A DNA stretch of 64,000 nt from Entophlyctis helioformis. Its lineage: Eukaryota; Chytridiomycota; Chytridiomycetes; Chytridiales; Chytriomycetaceae. The DNA lies in contig JAHLKH010000079.1 of the NCBI GenBank assembly GCA_025526915.1, positions 1-64,000 on the forward strand, given 5' to 3'. Position 1 is the stretch's first letter. Every line of letters starts with the position of its first letter. This document shows, piece after piece, positions 1-13,328 of the stretch. The notes under the pieces are model-generated. The model had not been told where the DNA came from. It searched no databases and saw only the letters and a program-made list of their open reading frames with translations. Made by a program: the position numbers and the translations under genes.

Positions 1-1404
1 ACGCAACCCACCTGAACAGCGCATCGCTGACCATGAGCACGCCAACGGCATTGCGCTCGGCCGCCTTTTGGACATACTTGTAGCCATAAAAGGCTTTGGA
101 CGGCTCGCTTGCTAGAATCTTGTAGAAGCTCTCAAGCGTTCGCACTTCGCGCGCGTACTTGGTGTCGCTGAGTCGTGCCTGGATGGCCGGCTCTTGAAGC
201 ACCTCTGTCAATGCATGCTTATGGCCCGACGAGCAGTGCACAAGCACAATCTTGTTCTTGTTTTCAATCATGAGCTTGTTTTCGGTCTTGACTGCACTGT
301 CCATGATGTACTTGAACAGGTTGTCCTGCATGGCAACGGAGAGACGGGGCAATGTGTACATGCATGGATGCGTGCATGAGCCGCGTGGCAATCACATCTG
401 TGCTGTATCGACCGAGCCATTGACGCACCTTGACAAATCCAGGGCTGGCTATGATGAGCACTTTGACGACCGCAAAGTCCACATGCCGAACAATGGATTG
501 CATGATCTGGTCATAGAACCGATTCATGCCCTTGTCGTGGTCGGTGGTCGTGCCTCGCCGTTTACGCGGAATGCTGGTCTCGATCCGCTGACGCACAATT
601 GTCATGCTCTCGGTCACCAGACAGATATTGGCAACACCCTCTTGCATCACAACGGCCGCGATATCGGCGCGCTTGGAGATGTCACACGCATCATCAATAC
701 GCTCCAATGAGATGCTGTCCCATTCAGCCTTGCCCAGCGTGAAGGGTCGGTTCAGCTCCAGATCGATCGTGTGATAAGCACCCAACTGCTCGTCCGCAAA
801 TGTCCAGTCATTCGCATGCATGTGCCTGTCAGTTGCGGGTGTCTGATCGTCCTAGGTGCAAACGACGCTCGAACGATGCGCAGAACAGACAGCGGCACAA
901 AGTACGGCTCGACCGACGACTGCACCTTGACAAACTTGTTCTCGGTCGCATTACGGCCATTGACACGCAGCACACATGCCTGTGTGTCAAAGAACACCTC
1001 TTCGACAGACACCGTGAGCGAGAGTCGGACGGCCGACTTGTCTGTGCTGCCTGTTGCAGACTCTGACACGATCCGTCTGTCCGTCCAGTCATCGTGTCAG
1101 CCTGGTCGACAGCACACAGCCAGTCGCAGCAGCTTAGGCAGAGGCAGTAGTAGAGTAGAGGCTGCAGAGGCAGTAGTAGAGTAGAGGCTGTAGATGCAGT
1201 TGCAAGTGACGCAGATGCTGCAGAGGCAGCTGCATGTGAAGCCGAGACAGATACGCAGAGAGCTACTCACCGCACCGTCGATGCCCGCAGCTGGTCGCCA
1301 ACACACAGCAGGTTGTACGTGTGCCACATGTCCTCGGGCTCTTCTGGCACCAATGTGACGGTGCCGGACCGGTCTCGCTCAATGTGCTTGGACGTCAGCT
1401 TCAT
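1..1404 (-). CDS. DOM34: Pelota/Dom34 ribosome-rescue factor (5' part; gene leaves the window at the left edge)
   Basis: Pelota/Dom34 pairs with the GTPase Hbs1 to split stalled ribosomes in no-go and non-stop mRNA decay. Four exons are visible: 1404-1271, 1076-926, 785-429 and 325-12, all in phase. The next donor (GTGGGT) starts at 11, so the last exon or exons lie outside. The start codon gives [11 protein letters not shown], followed by [17 protein letters not shown], the typical Pelota N-terminus. Exon 3 carries [12 protein letters not shown], the segment [10 protein letters not shown] and IPRKRRG. Exon 4 holds the C-terminal eL30-like segment with [19 protein letters not shown] and AFYGYKYV. 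The start is only 61 bp from the end of the upstream gene on the same strand, so its promoter must be very short or lie inside that gene. The assignment is secure. Confidence 0.95.
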
Positions 1405-1464
1405 CTGGCTGCGGATCACCGACGAGGGGTGGGCAATTCGGCGAGTTCAACGAAAACATGGCCA

Positions 1465-1470
1465 TTTATT
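1465..1470 (-). terminator. AATAAA polyadenylation signal overlapping a stop codon
   Basis: On the minus strand the last codons of the membrane-protein gene read GGCAATAAATGG. The TAA stop (1468-1466) therefore lies inside an AATAAA hexamer. The same overlap occurs at 53637-53642. Confidence 0.5.
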
Positions 1471-4400
1471 GCCGAAGTCGTCGTGTTGGAGGCACTCGCA
1501 CCCCCGTTCGAACAGCCGCTTGTTGCTCGGCAGGCTGCTGATGGTGATACTGCTGCTTGCGATCGGGGTCGACATCCAGGTCGGTCTCCGATGGCTGCTC
1601 CTCGCCTTGTGCTTGGCTGTCTCCCTCATAGCCTGGAAGGGCAGATAGTCGGCTATACAGGCTGGGCATGCTGAGCGCTCGTGGCTGGCTGGCATGGGCC
1701 TCGCGTACGGTGCCAAACATACTGGCCGAGTCGACCGAGTCGATGCTTGGTGACTTGGCGTGTGCAGATACTGGTGGCTGGACAGGATGTGTTGATGTCA
1801 CATCCTTGCCAGGTGAGTTTGCGATTGGGCTTGCTAGATCCTCAACCGCACCGTGCACATTGCCAAGCGCAAGTGATGGCTGTGATACCAACGTCTGATC
1901 ATGGACTGCTCCTTGCGTTTGTGCTGGTGTCGCGCACGTTGGCGACGCGCTGAAGGGGTTGCCAAACCACTGTCTTCGGCCACTGCCCTGTTTGCGGCTG
2001 GCAAGGTATGCGCGCGCAGAGTGCAAGATGCCCGGACTTTCGGACCTCTGTGTCGTCGCCCCACTCTCCTTGGAGTCCTGGGAGTCGTGGGAGTCCTGGG
2101 AGTCTTTGGACTGCTGGCCGACGCTCTCTGTTGACGCTGTAAATGTTGCAAGGTTTGTGATGCCAAGGTGCGGCGCGCTTGTCACAGATGGTGGTTGTGG
2201 CTGCTGCTCCTCGTCTGGGGCAGCTGGATTCTTTGGCATTGCAGCGCCAGGTGTTGCGTGCCCATCAGGTCGTCTTCGAATGATGCGAACAAGCGGCTCG
2301 TCGTCGTCGTCGTCGCCATTGCTGCTGTGTCGAGTGTGGGCGAGTGGCGCTGTGCTGCTTACAGGTGCAATGTCGCGTTTGGCTCCTGCATGACGCGCTG
2401 ACAGCAGGGAAATATCAGGGCTCTGCGAAAACGAGCTCGATTCGGATGGCATCGCGTCCCAAGGATACGGCGCATTGCTGTGTGTCGACTCTGACAGCAG
2501 CGGCATAGAGTGCTCTGATCTATACATGTGTCCCATTGGCCGGTTCTTTGTCACCACCCCCAGTAAACTAGCCTCGGCCGGGGCAGGCGCAGTCTCTACA
2601 AGACAACGTTAATAAAACGGCATTGCAAATGTGTACTCCAATGGTAGTCACTAGATTACAGACCTTGTGCCGGCTGAGGTCGAGGCATCGTTGTGGCCGG
2701 TGTCGCAGTCTCGATCTGGACGGCCACACTTGCCTCAGAACACGTTCGTGTCACCAGTGAGATATGACGACGCTCTGCGGCTCCATTTCTATACTCTTGA
2801 GCATCGCGGCCGTCGTTGACCGTCTTGTGAAGGTTTGGTGATATGCCATTGTGGTGGTCAAGCGGAGACAGCTTTGCGAGCGACGCGTCAAACTCTGACA
2901 CGAGCCGTGACATGTCGTTTCCAACATATGCAGGTCGGATTCCTGCCCCTGCTCTTCTCTCGCCAGTCTGCCGCATCAAGTTGGATCCTCTGCAGTCAGG
3001 AGAATGGGTGCTGGATCCCGAGGCGCTGCTGCTTCCTGAGCCTGTCTCTGTGATGCCAAGCGATCGGGCAATGTCCGCATTATTGCTCGACTGATTCATG
3101 TGAGCAGAATCGGCGACCGCTGCTCGTGGTGGAGGCTCAACAGCTTGATGTGGCTTTGGTTGCATTGGACGAGGGACAACATGCTGGCCGGTGCGCGCCG
3201 CTTGCGACCGCTTGAGCTGCTGTGACATCAATTCGGCTCTTTGGTTCCGATCTTCGCCACCGCGATTGGCGTAGTACATGACGGTGCCGACGAGCAGGGT
3301 CGCAAACACAAAGGCTCCAAACACAACGCTCGTCTTTAGGAGTGGATTCAGCGCCTCGAACCAGTTGAAGCTGTCCATTGCGCGGGGAAACACGCTGATG
3401 CACGACTCGGGTGGTGGCGTGACAGAGCGGCACTCGACGCACATTCTCTCCAGAGACGAAAAGACGAATCCAGCTTGGCATGTTTCGTTGCCCGGGATTG
3501 CATCGCCGAGAAAGCTGAGTGGCAAGACATCAACATACCACTGGCGCACGTCTGACGTCGATATGCGAAAGAGCCCAAGTGTCTGGACTCTTTCCGCAGA
3601 CAAGATGCTTGCGACGCTAAACTCTTGTTGTGTGGCTCTCGACATTGGCGATCTACTGGTGGTAAGAGTGGCGGCTCCTCGTGGCGCCGGAATGGCTTTG
3701 CTTCGAGACGACTTGCAGTCCTTGTCCACCGTGACAACGTATGGCGCCGTCGTGTCCATTGAGGCGTTGAACGCCAAACCGCCCGCGAATGGTTCAGCAA
3801 CCACTGCAACGCCTGAAAAATCCGCACCACCAGGCGCAGGCTGTCCGTGAATGCAAGCAACCGAGATGAGCGTGTCGAGCGAGGAAATGACAGACCCGCT
3901 GGCCTTGTTTATCTCGAGCCTTGTCGTATTGAACGTGAGGAGCGTGAGACCAAGGCTGGTTGGGGACGTGAACACGACATAGGCTGTTGAGTCGCAAAGC
4001 AGCAATGGCTTGCGAACGAGAGTGGCCGCATCGAGATCGTTGTCTATCAAGTGCGGTCCCATCAGGCTTGCTCGCGGAATGGAGAAACTGTTGTCGACCT
4101 CGGAAAAGTCGCGCGTGTCGATCTTGCTCAAGTAGAATGCCTCTGGGCCGTTCTGCGGGTTGATGCCTAGGACGAAAATGAACGGATCGCCTACTTGCAT
4201 ATCGACTGCGACTTTCTGACTTGGATTAAATTGGACACGCCGTGTGTATGCGTTTCCAACGGAAGGCGATGTTCCGAGCGGGATCGTCCACAAACCAGTC
4301 GATGGCGCCAAGAGGGCAAGCGATGGCGGTGTGTTTGGCCCCGGCCTTGATGTGGTTGGTGACGGCCTCAGGACGGCGATGGACACAATCTTGCCAACGG

Positions 4401-5132
4401 CAGCATCGATGGGTGGCAAGTGAGTGACCTCGAGTGTCTTTGTGTCGACGGATGACACCATGGTCGTGTTGGCAGCGGTGTAAAGCACGTAAAGGGCTCC
4501 AGAAAGGACGTCCGAGAACGAGCCGATTAAACGCGTTTCGACACCAGGCTCAGATGCACACAGGGTTGCCTGATGCACGGCGTGAGTGCTTGATCCAATG
4601 ATCTGTAACGGAAATGACATGGGCATCTGTGGGCACTGATGTTTCTTACGTTTCGATTGAGTGATGCAGCCGATGCAGCGGCATCCGTCTGCCAAGTGAC
4701 AACGATGCCAACCACCGTGGCGTTGCAAGCTGGCGTCTGAGTGAGCACAGCATATCCGGTCTGCGCGACGAGCTCAAAGGCCACAGGTACACCAGACTCG
4801 TCTGGCTGGGGCGAATGGCCAGGCGGACTGCTGGATGACGGCGATGGCTGAGTCCTTGGCAAGGACGACGAGGGCATCAGTGTGGGTGCGACTGAAGATG
4901 CCGTTGGTGGGATGACGGCAGAGGTTGGGCTCGGCTGGATAGTCGAGCTATTTGCCGAGAGCGTGGATGTTGGGACAACGGTTATGGTGCTCGCTGGCAG
5001 CACGGGGTCCTGTGCAGATACGGGCGAGATAGACGTTGAGAGAGTTGCCAATGCCCATGCGACAGCTGCGGCTTTGAGAGTCATGGCTTTGAAGCCAGCC
5101 GGTGCTTTCCTTGTGTTGCTGGGCATGTTCAA
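1466..5132 (-). CDS. Large single-pass membrane protein with signal peptide, function unknown
   Basis: Three exons (5132-4650, 4602-2664, 2595-1466) join in phase to about 1,183 residues. The 47-nt first intron is among the shortest here. Residues about 10-40 form a signal peptide (LKAAAVAWALATL) before a Ser/Thr/Pro-rich stalk. A long, probably beta-rich ectodomain follows. Close to the membrane is a small Cys cluster with NETCQAGF and CVECRS. One transmembrane helix (SVVFGAFVFATLLVGTVMYY) is followed by basic residues, so the protein should be type I. The cytoplasmic tail is about 600 residues, low in complexity, with an acidic patch followed by LVRIIRRR. I recognise no family. A wall sensor or adhesin is possible from the layout, but that is inference. 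Confidence 0.75.
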
Positions 5133-5327
5133 GCTGCAGAGAGTCTATAGTGTATGGCTACACAGGCAAGGATGAGAACAGGGCGGTATGCATGGCATAG
5201 CTCATGAGATGAACGTGGGATAAACTCCGCTTGCCAAACTCCGCCAAGAAATTTCATTATCAAAGTGCGGCTGGCTGGCTGGTTGCACCCATACGGTCAA
5301 AAGCAACATGTAGAGGCTGCGTGAAGA

Positions 5328-8300
5328 TCAAAACCATGTGTTCAGCCACTGCGACAAGCGGCTTGGGGAGCGATCTCCCTTGGTCTTGACGCGATACGCC
5401 TTGTCCTCTTCCTCCTTGCTTCGTCTCATGCGAATATCCTTGGGCGGCTTGGCTGGCTGCCTGTCTTTTTCAGCCCCATACGAATAGCCGCGGCTGGCAG
5501 TGCCTCGATCTAGAGAGGGCATCCTGACTCGACCGCCTGTCTCGCCATCAAGCGTGGATACCGGCAACAGGACGCCATCAAAGCCTTGCAGTGTACCGCC
5601 TGCGTATCCAGTGCCACCATAGTACGGCTTGCTTGGTGCCCCAAGTGTCTTGATCAAGAAGGCGTACTCGAACGCAAGATCGCCAAGGTGCGAGTACTGG
5701 CCAGAGTTGCCACCGTGACCTGCATCGTCAATGCGCAGCAACAGCATGCGCTCTTCGTATGTGGTGTTCTCGGCCTGTGCGAGTTGCTGCACGGCCTGCC
5801 GCGCTTCTCTGCGCTTGGCACGCATCTTGGCCACCCACTTCAACGGCTCAAAGAATGCAACGCGTGGATCGTTCATGCCCCCAGCCACGAGCAAATGTGG
5901 ATACACGCCCTTGGCTAGCAGCTCGCCGTCCACGTTGGTGTATGGGCAGTACGATTTCATGACGTTGTAAATGTCGCGATTGTTTGGATTGCCCCATTCC
6001 TAGCATGGTGCCAATAGCGGCAAGCCGACGGCAATGAGCATCCCGCAGCGTCAGCAACTACCCTTCATGTGCGCATGTACAACTCCACAGCAGAGAGCCA
6101 AAGATATCCCACCTCATATTCGAATGCAGTCCATGGAATCGTCGCGTCAAACATGGTGTTGATCACGTCCACAAACGGAACCTCGGTCAAAGCCGCCGCG
6201 AACAGGTCGGGCCGCATCGTAACGACCGCACCAATGAGCAAGCCACCCGCAGACCGCCCATAGATGGCTAACTTGGCGGGCTCGGTGTAGCCTTCCTTGA
6301 TCAAGTATTCGGCAACAGAGCAAAAATCGTTGAACGTGTTGGGTTTCTTGGCAAGCTTGCCCTCTTCGTACCAGCCATTTCCCATGTCTGCGCCGCCGCG
6401 AATGTGAGCAATGGCGTAGATGAAGCCGCGATCAAGGAGCGACAGACGAGACGAGGAAAAGATGGGATTGGCGGGACAGCCATAAGCGCCGTACGAGTGG
6501 AGCAATACGGGATTGGTCTGTTGAGGGGTCAAGCTCATTCCAAGCAAGTCGCGCCGATAGACAATGGAAATGGGAACAGCCGTGCCATCCGTGCCTGTGG
6601 CAAAGAGTCGGCGCGATGCGTACATGGTCTGATCGTATGGAATGAGGCCAGGTACCTTTTCCTCTTGCACGACGGTCATGGTGCGTGCATCCATGTCATA
6701 GTCGATAACTTGCTTGGGCTGCACAAACGACGTGTACGTGAAGCGCAGGATATTGGTGTTGAACTGGGTGATTTTGGTCATGTCGGCGACCTCGCTGTTG
6801 AGCGAGCCTGGCAAGAGCGAATACACAACCTCTGAGAAGCTAATGTAATGATATGACGACAGGCCAGGGACGCGCATGTCGATGATCCGCACGTTTTGCA
6901 GGCAGTTGGAGCGCTCGTAGACAACCAGGTGGTTCTTGCGAACCTGGAAGTCCTCGATGAGCACAAAGTCGCGATGCTCAATGACAGTCTCGCGAAGCGT
7001 CTGCGTGTCGTCTGTTGGTTGCTGCGGCTGACTTGATCGGTCGGCTCGCATCGGGACTGGGATGCGGTACAGCCACTTGTTCTTGGCATTTTCGTTGGTG
7101 AGGACGTAAAAGAACCCAGAATGGTGCTCGCAGGTGTTTTGGACGTTCTCGCGACGCGGAAATAGGAGGTGGAGCTCGTCGGCGGGATTGTTTGCTGAGA
7201 TGAACCGAGTTTCAGACGTGATTTGGGCATACGCATTGAGAATGATGTACTCGCCATCGCACGTCTTGGCAAGGGCAAGGTAGAACATCTCGTCCGTCTC
7301 GTGGTACAGTACGGGATCGGTGGCCACGTCTGACCCCATGTGATGACGCTTGAACTGGTACGCACGCTCGCAGTCGTCCAGCACAGTATAGTATACGCAC
7401 GAGCCGTCATTGGAAAACTCGAAATCCTCGTAAACACCCTCGATAATGTCTGGCAGCGTCTGCTTTGTTTCCAGAACCAAAAAGCGGACTGTATACCGCT
7501 CGCTTCCAGACAAGTCCAAGCTGTATGCAACCATCTTGCTGTCTGGCGAGTGCTTGATGAAGCCGACGCGAAAAAAGGACGCACCGGCAAGCTCCGTTGA
7601 GGCGGCCAGCTCGTTTTCGTCAAGAACAATGTCCTCGACACCATCTTTGGTCCGACAGTGCACGAGGTACTCCTTTCCAGGCACTTTTTTCGAGTAGTAC
7701 TCCCAGCCATCGGGGAGAACAACATGTGCCGACTCTTCGCTTTCGTCCAGACGGGCGACAAACTCCTTGTACAGGATGGCTTGAATCGGCGTGGTGTCGG
7801 CAAGGAGCGCGTCTGAATACTTGTTTTCGTCTTCGATGTACTCGAGCACCTCTGGGTCCTCGCGATTACTGAGCCAAGCGTAGCTGTCTTGCCACTCCTC
7901 GCCATGGACATTGACCCACTTGTGCGGTTTGGCGGCACAGACGGGGGATGGCGGTCGGTTGGCCTCACGGTCATCCATGGTCTGCTTCTGCGAGTCCTGC
8001 AGGTCTTGGACGAGAGGCTTGAGAACCGACCAGATCTGGGCAGACACGTTGTGGTCGGCGATGCACGCGTTCTCGAAAAACGTTGTGATGGCAGGCAGGT
8101 AGTGGATGATGCTGGTGGGCCTGTGAAGAATCAGCTTGTCGACCTCGCCAAGATTGTCGAGCGACGGAAACTGGGGCGGGACTCCAGCTGTGGTCGAACA
8201 AGGAGCAGCCAAAGGCATGCGGCCAGTGCTGCTTGGAGTCGGCGAGGCGATGCGAGCAAGTGCCTTTGCGAGAGGCGACTGTGCTCCTGCAGACTCGGGA

Positions 8301-8494
8301 GGGCCAACGACAGACGAGAATGAATCCGAGTCTTGGTGCAGGGGCTGGGCAGACAGCGAGTTTTGGCGGGACCTGGCGATGCTGGAGGAGGACCGCAGTC
8401 TGGCGAGGGTGCTCGTGTTGCCAGGTGGCGAAGGCGGATGCGGTGGCGAGAACAACGCAGCGTACTGCTGTCGCGGTTGGGTTGAGTGGGACAT
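5328..8494 (-). CDS. Oligopeptidase B-type serine peptidase (family S9A)
   Basis: Cleaves short peptides after basic residues; a cytosolic prolyl-oligopeptidase-like fold. Exons are 8494-6113 and 5999-5328 (113-nt intron), giving about 1,017 residues. The canonical core starts near KPHKWVNVHGEEWQDSYAWL and continues through the beta-propeller. The catalytic Ser lies in YGRSAGGLL, the Asp in GMNDPRVAFFEP and the His in DDAGHGGNSG, the last two in exon 2. The family is usually near 700 residues. Here a low-complexity extension of roughly 190 residues precedes the core. The start is uncertain: ATG at 8494 is chosen because the codons around it look coding, but an in-frame ATG at 8569 would add 25 residues. 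An upstream exon in 8585-8760 is possible, but no ATG fits it. The family call is secure. Confidence 0.9.
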
Positions 8495-8569
8495 GGGCTG
8501 GCGGGCTCGAGTCAGCAGCCAGTATGGACGGCGCTCGCGTGCAGCACAACAACAACGAGCATGCAACAT

Positions 8570-9078
8570 CGTCTACCTCGACTGTTTGGTGGCCCGATAG
8601 GTTGATCTGAGGGGTGGGCGAGGGAAATTCGGCGAGGGGAATGTTTCCACAGCCATTTGCATCACCGTTTGCATCAGATCGACCCTTGAATGGCTGAACA
8701 GCAGCAGCAGCAGTCGCTTCAGTCGCTGCGTCTGTGGACAGCTCTCTGTCTCGCCTCGTCACAGCAGGATCCGCACCATCATCAGCAGCAGCCCACTGTC
8801 TGCAGCTTGACCCTCAAAGACGGGCAAGTCTGCGTATCTGCAGCTGACTGACTGACTGCAACTGACTGACTGGCTGACTGACTGACTGGCTGTTCCGTCA
8901 CGCCGCAGGCTGGTCGTGCCATGCTCCTTGCTGTCCACCAACTCGGACCAGTCACTGCTGCATGTGACTGGCTTGGCCACGCCTCTTGGGGTTCTGCCGC
9001 ATGCTCTTCTACGCTCATCAGACGTTCACTGCATCCAAGCTCGATGCCGTCCTCTGTAAAAACCACATATATTGCCAA
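8570..9078. other. Intergenic region upstream of the oligopeptidase gene
   Basis: About 500 bp between the 5' end of the oligopeptidase gene and the 3' end of the forkhead gene. It has an open, alanine-rich minus-strand stretch (about 8585-8800) that lacks an ATG, plus a GACT-type repeat. No further gene is supported. Confidence 0.5.
8843..8892. repeat. Imperfect GACT/GGCT tetranucleotide repeat
   Basis: Runs of CTGACTGACTG interrupted by GCAA and GGCT. This is a simple-sequence repeat without spacer/repeat structure. Confidence 0.8.
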
Positions 9079-9421
9079 CTACGCCATGCTTTCCCACTCG
9101 AGCCTATCCAGTCGCTCCAGCCGATCGCTACCGCCAACAAGACCCTCTAGGCTGCTCCCACTGCGCTGCTGTCCTTGCAGTCGTTGCTGTCCCGTAACCA
9201 ACATACCAGACATGGATGGGTGCATGTCACCTGCCGCATCCGTGTGCATCTGGGTTGGCTGCTGTCCAAGTTGCTGTCCATGCTGCAACACGGATGTCTG
9301 CGACGATGGCAAAAACTGCTGGAACCGTTGTGACGGCAGGTTCGGTTGCACCTGCATCTGGGCCTGCGAATGCTCAGACTTCAATCCTGAAGTCGCTGGC
9401 GCGCCATTGAACATCAACATA

Positions 9422-9456
<35 letters not shown>

Positions 9457-12400
9457 CTGATACGGCTGATGGTGCACCGGTGGGCGGGACTCGAATCGCA
9501 TCTCTTGCTTGCTGTCTCTGCCCCCGTTGTGATATCGCTGCTCTACTTGGTAGACTGGACCTCCCTGGCCAGCCGATGAAGACGACGACGTGCTGATGCT
9601 TTCGTCTTGCAGAAACGCGCCGTCATGCGTTGCCGTCAGATGACCAGCACTCTTGCTGTGGTTGCCGAGCATCCCACTGTTGTGGTCCGAGATGTGCGCT
9701 GTCTGCTCCATGTCCACCGCCCGGCGACTGCCGTGGTGATAGGAAAAGTAGCCGCTTGCATTGCTAAGATCCGACTGCCCCGAGGTTTGCTCCGAGCTGA
9801 TCGTTGGAATGTGACTTCCACCTGAATCATTGCCTGCCCCAGGCCGGCTGACGCCATGCGCTTGCAAGAAATGATACTCTTGTTGTCCCTGCTGTTGCTG
9901 CTGGTGCTGCTGGTGCTGCTGTTGCTGCTGCGGTTGAGAATGAGACTGCAAGTGAACAGGTTGCTCATGCTGGTCGAAAAGATGCTGGGGGTGTTGGCTG
10001 CGGTGCGCACTGACATGGCTGCCTCGCGACGAGGATGCGTGGCTGTGGAGTGAAGACTGAGACAGCTGGAAAGACAACGACGGGTGCGACAATCCGAGCG
10101 CGTCCTGTTGCGACAGAAGCGAGTCGTGCTGCGACAGGCTGAAGCCGCTTTGCATCTCTGGATAGCTGATGGCAAGAAAGTCGGGATGCAGTGGCTCGTC
10201 GTCGGGGTGCACCACGTTGTCATACAGAAACTGCGAGCCGTGCATCCCAGACTGCGTGTCGTACAGCACGCGGGTGTTGGCGTCCAGGATCCCAAGCTCT
10301 TCGTAAGCCGGATGGGCAGCCAGAAAGTCCAAACCCGAGATACTATCCTGTGTCGATGCAAGGAATCCGCCATGTGTTGACAAGCTCTGCAGCGAGTGTT
10401 GCAATCCTCCCGCACTCGAAACATTGCTCAGGCCCGATCCAGACATCTCGGTCGAGTGGATGAGCGATCCAGACCGCAGTCCTATACCCATTCCCATTCC
10501 ACTCATGCCCATGCCCATACCCATACCCATGCCCATGCCCACGCCCATGCCCAGACCCATGCCCGAAGCGCCAAAGTTGGTTGCACTTCCTGACAGGCTG
10601 GGGCCATCAATGCCGCCAAAGTCAGAGTCAAAGAACCCAGTCGTTTCCAGCGTAATGTTTTCGTCCAGAGTCTTGGCGAGCCCGTCAATTTCGGGTGCAT
10701 GGTCGTCATGCTGGTACATATGATGGTGGAGGTGGTGCGAAAACGAGCTGCTGGCATCCAGATCACCTGCCAAGTTGCGCATGGATGAGCTGAGCGAGCT
10801 GCCAGAGTGGTCCAGCGTACCATTGATGCTGGACACGGTCACGGACGAGCTCAGCGGGTCGAAATGGTGCATGCCCTGGTGGCGGTTGAGATCGAATGCC
10901 TCGCCGTCGGCAGAGATGGCCGGAGACTGCTGAACGAACAGGTCCGGCGGAATAAAGCTGTAGGGTCGCTGCTGATTCCCGATCCCTTGCACGCCTGGAG
11001 GCATCATGGCCATTCGATCAACAATCATGGGCGACTTGGAGTAAAGGCTGCTTTTGGTATCCAACAATGCGCTGTTGATGGACGGGATCATACCTGAGGT
11101 GGCGTTGGCAATCACAGCACCCGCCGTGCTGGACGATGGGGTTGGCACTCGCCCTTGACCCGAGGCAGACACAGGGCCCTGCTGACCTGAGCCTGATCCT
11201 GAGGGCATGGACATGGATGCTTTGGCGGCCGCGGCAGCAGCAGCGACGGCATGGCCAGTCTGGCTTGAGGCATTGCCCTGGCTGCTGGGCAGCGCCATGC
11301 CCCCGCTGGACATGGGCTCCTGGCTGTTGGCGCGAAATACAACCATGCCTTCACCAGCAGAACCGCGGTGGATTTGCTGCTGTTGCTGATGATGATGACG
11401 ATGGTCGTGATGAGGGTGCTGTTGATGGCCACCGACGCCGTTGCCCGACAAGCCGCCGCTGCCAGTCTCCGGATTGAACATGTCAGCCCCGTGAGCCTGA
11501 AAGCAGCGGGGATCGGGACGTCCGGGATCACTTGACGATCGCACACGCGTTCTCCCCTTTTTTGAAAGTGCATTTGGTGCAAGTGTCCAGTATGCGCCTT
11601 TGCCCTTTTCGTTGGGGGGCCGAGCAATCCTCACAAAGTTCTTGTTGAGGGACAGGTTGTGGCGGATCGAATTCTGCCATGCGCAGCACGGCACAGATGC
11701 ATCCGCAATGTAGCGACAGCCAAGCAAAACGTAGAAGATCGAAGATGGGTTAGAAGTGTGCACATGGTCGTGATGTGGAGCACTTGGCATACGGGTATGG
11801 CATGTTGGCTTGACGTCGAGGGGTGGGTTGCTCAGAGAGCAAGAAAGGAGAAGAGGCATCGGACAAGGAGAATCACGCACCTTCCAGCCGCTCCCAGCCG
11901 TGCGAAAGTACGGATAGTGATGCATTGCATAGTTGTAAATCTCATTGAGCGTGATGCGCCGGTTGGCACTCATCTCAATGGCGTTGGTGATGAGGATCGC
12001 GTAGGGAATCGTGGGCCGGGCTGTTGACGAAGAGACGGGTGTAATGCTCGCTTGGGCAGGCGTGTCGCCATCCTCGAGGATGCTGCCAACCGCAGGTGTT
12101 CCTGTGGGTGTTTCCTTTGAGGCTGTAAATGGTGTGAAAGGCGTCATGGCCGACTGGCTGCTCAAGACATCGTCGTGGTGGACTGCCGACGCTGCCAGTG
12201 TGGATGTAGACAATGGCGTTTGCGAGCGCGGTGTCAGTCTGGACGAGAAAGATGACGACACGGTCGACAAGAGGGACGACGAAGCAGCAGTAGCTGAGGG
12301 CACAGATGCGCTCGCGCTCGACAACAGAGCTGTTCGCGCCGACGAGACGGACGACGTCATGGCAGAGTATGCCGACATGGTAATGGCGCTGTCCTTTTTC

Positions 12401-12873
12401 CTTTCCTCGGGGTCGCATTCGACGCTGCCCGCTGGCCCGCTTGCAGGATTGCTGCTTCCGCTCCCACTCGGTGTATTGAATTGGATTGTCACGTCGGACG
12501 CTCCAGCCGCAGGCGCGGCCAGTGCGGGCATCGTCGAGATGGTCAGCGACGGACGGTGGGTGTTTGCTGCCTTTGCGAACTGCAGCAGCAGCGGATCGTA
12601 CGCGTCTGAAGGGCTGCTCGATTGGTCGGAGCTCTGGACGCCGACATTGTACGTAGAATTCTGGCTTTGCAGCGATTGGGGGGTCTGGTGCGGATGCTGC
12701 GGCGGATGCTGCTGCTGCGGCGGCGGTGGTGGTTGCGGCGACTTGTCGAGCATCATCTGCGTATACGACTGCTGCTCTGGATGGATAACATGCGGAAGCC
12801 CCGACGATGTAGCCCCCGTGCCATCGGATGTCGCAGTCTTTATAATCGCGGCGTGCTCAAATGCCGCAGACAT
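9079..12873 (-). CDS. Forkhead-box transcription factor
   Basis: Winged-helix DNA-binding protein, presumably nuclear. Exons 12873-11881 and 11673-9079 give 1,195 residues. The forkhead domain starts around residue 290 ([33 protein letters not shown]). It resumes directly after the intron with [14 protein letters not shown] and [12 protein letters not shown]. The 207-nt intron (11674-11880) splits the recognition region between GSGWK and NSIRHNLS. It is a multiple of three without in-frame stop, so an unspliced mRNA would insert 69 residues into the domain. The flanks are low in complexity: Gln and His tracts, a Gly-Met repeat near 10500-10560, and long Ser-rich stretches. No FHA domain is seen, so it is not an obvious Fkh1/2 orthologue. 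Confidence 0.92.
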
Positions 12874-13328
12874 TTTTGGTCAAGACAGGTATTGCGACCG
12901 CCACAATAAGAGAGACTCGGCTGGATCTTGGGCTTGAGCATACGCGTCTGATTGGCCCGTGTTGGAGGTCCTGCTGAGCACGCCTTGGAGCACGGAGAGG
13001 ATGCGGGCACTGTGGCATCTGCTCTCTGGATACCATCCGCTCAACTTGACGCACACCAAAGCCGACAGCAATCCAGCCAATTCCACCTCCAGATCGAGCA
13101 AATGGGCCGCCAAAACACTCTTGGCCGGTGATGTTGCATGCTCGTTGATGTGTCGCCCCACTGTTCGCCCATGCTGGCTGCTGACGTTAGAGTCATGGTA
13201 AGATGCATTGGTCCAAGAGAGACACGGCGCGGCTTGAATCTGCGCTTTTCAAGGCTACCACATGCCCGCGCTGCTTCATTGTCATTGTGGATGCAAATGT
13301 GGCACAGACCGTCAGCACCGCGTCCACA
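12874..13328. other. Promoter region of the forkhead gene and 3' flank of cactin
   Basis: 455 bp between two minus-strand genes. It contains only short out-of-frame reading frames and no recognisable RNA gene. Confidence 0.5.

Noticed and set aside
10480..10560. Short regular repeat possibly a CRISPR or minisatellite array
   Set aside because: It encodes the Gly-Met repeat of the forkhead protein in frame. There are no spacers and the organism is eukaryotic.
12011..12937. A plus-strand frame of 308 codons
   Set aside because: Antisense to the Ser/Thr-rich N-terminus of the forkhead protein. Cys/Gly-rich composition is that of a shadow frame.
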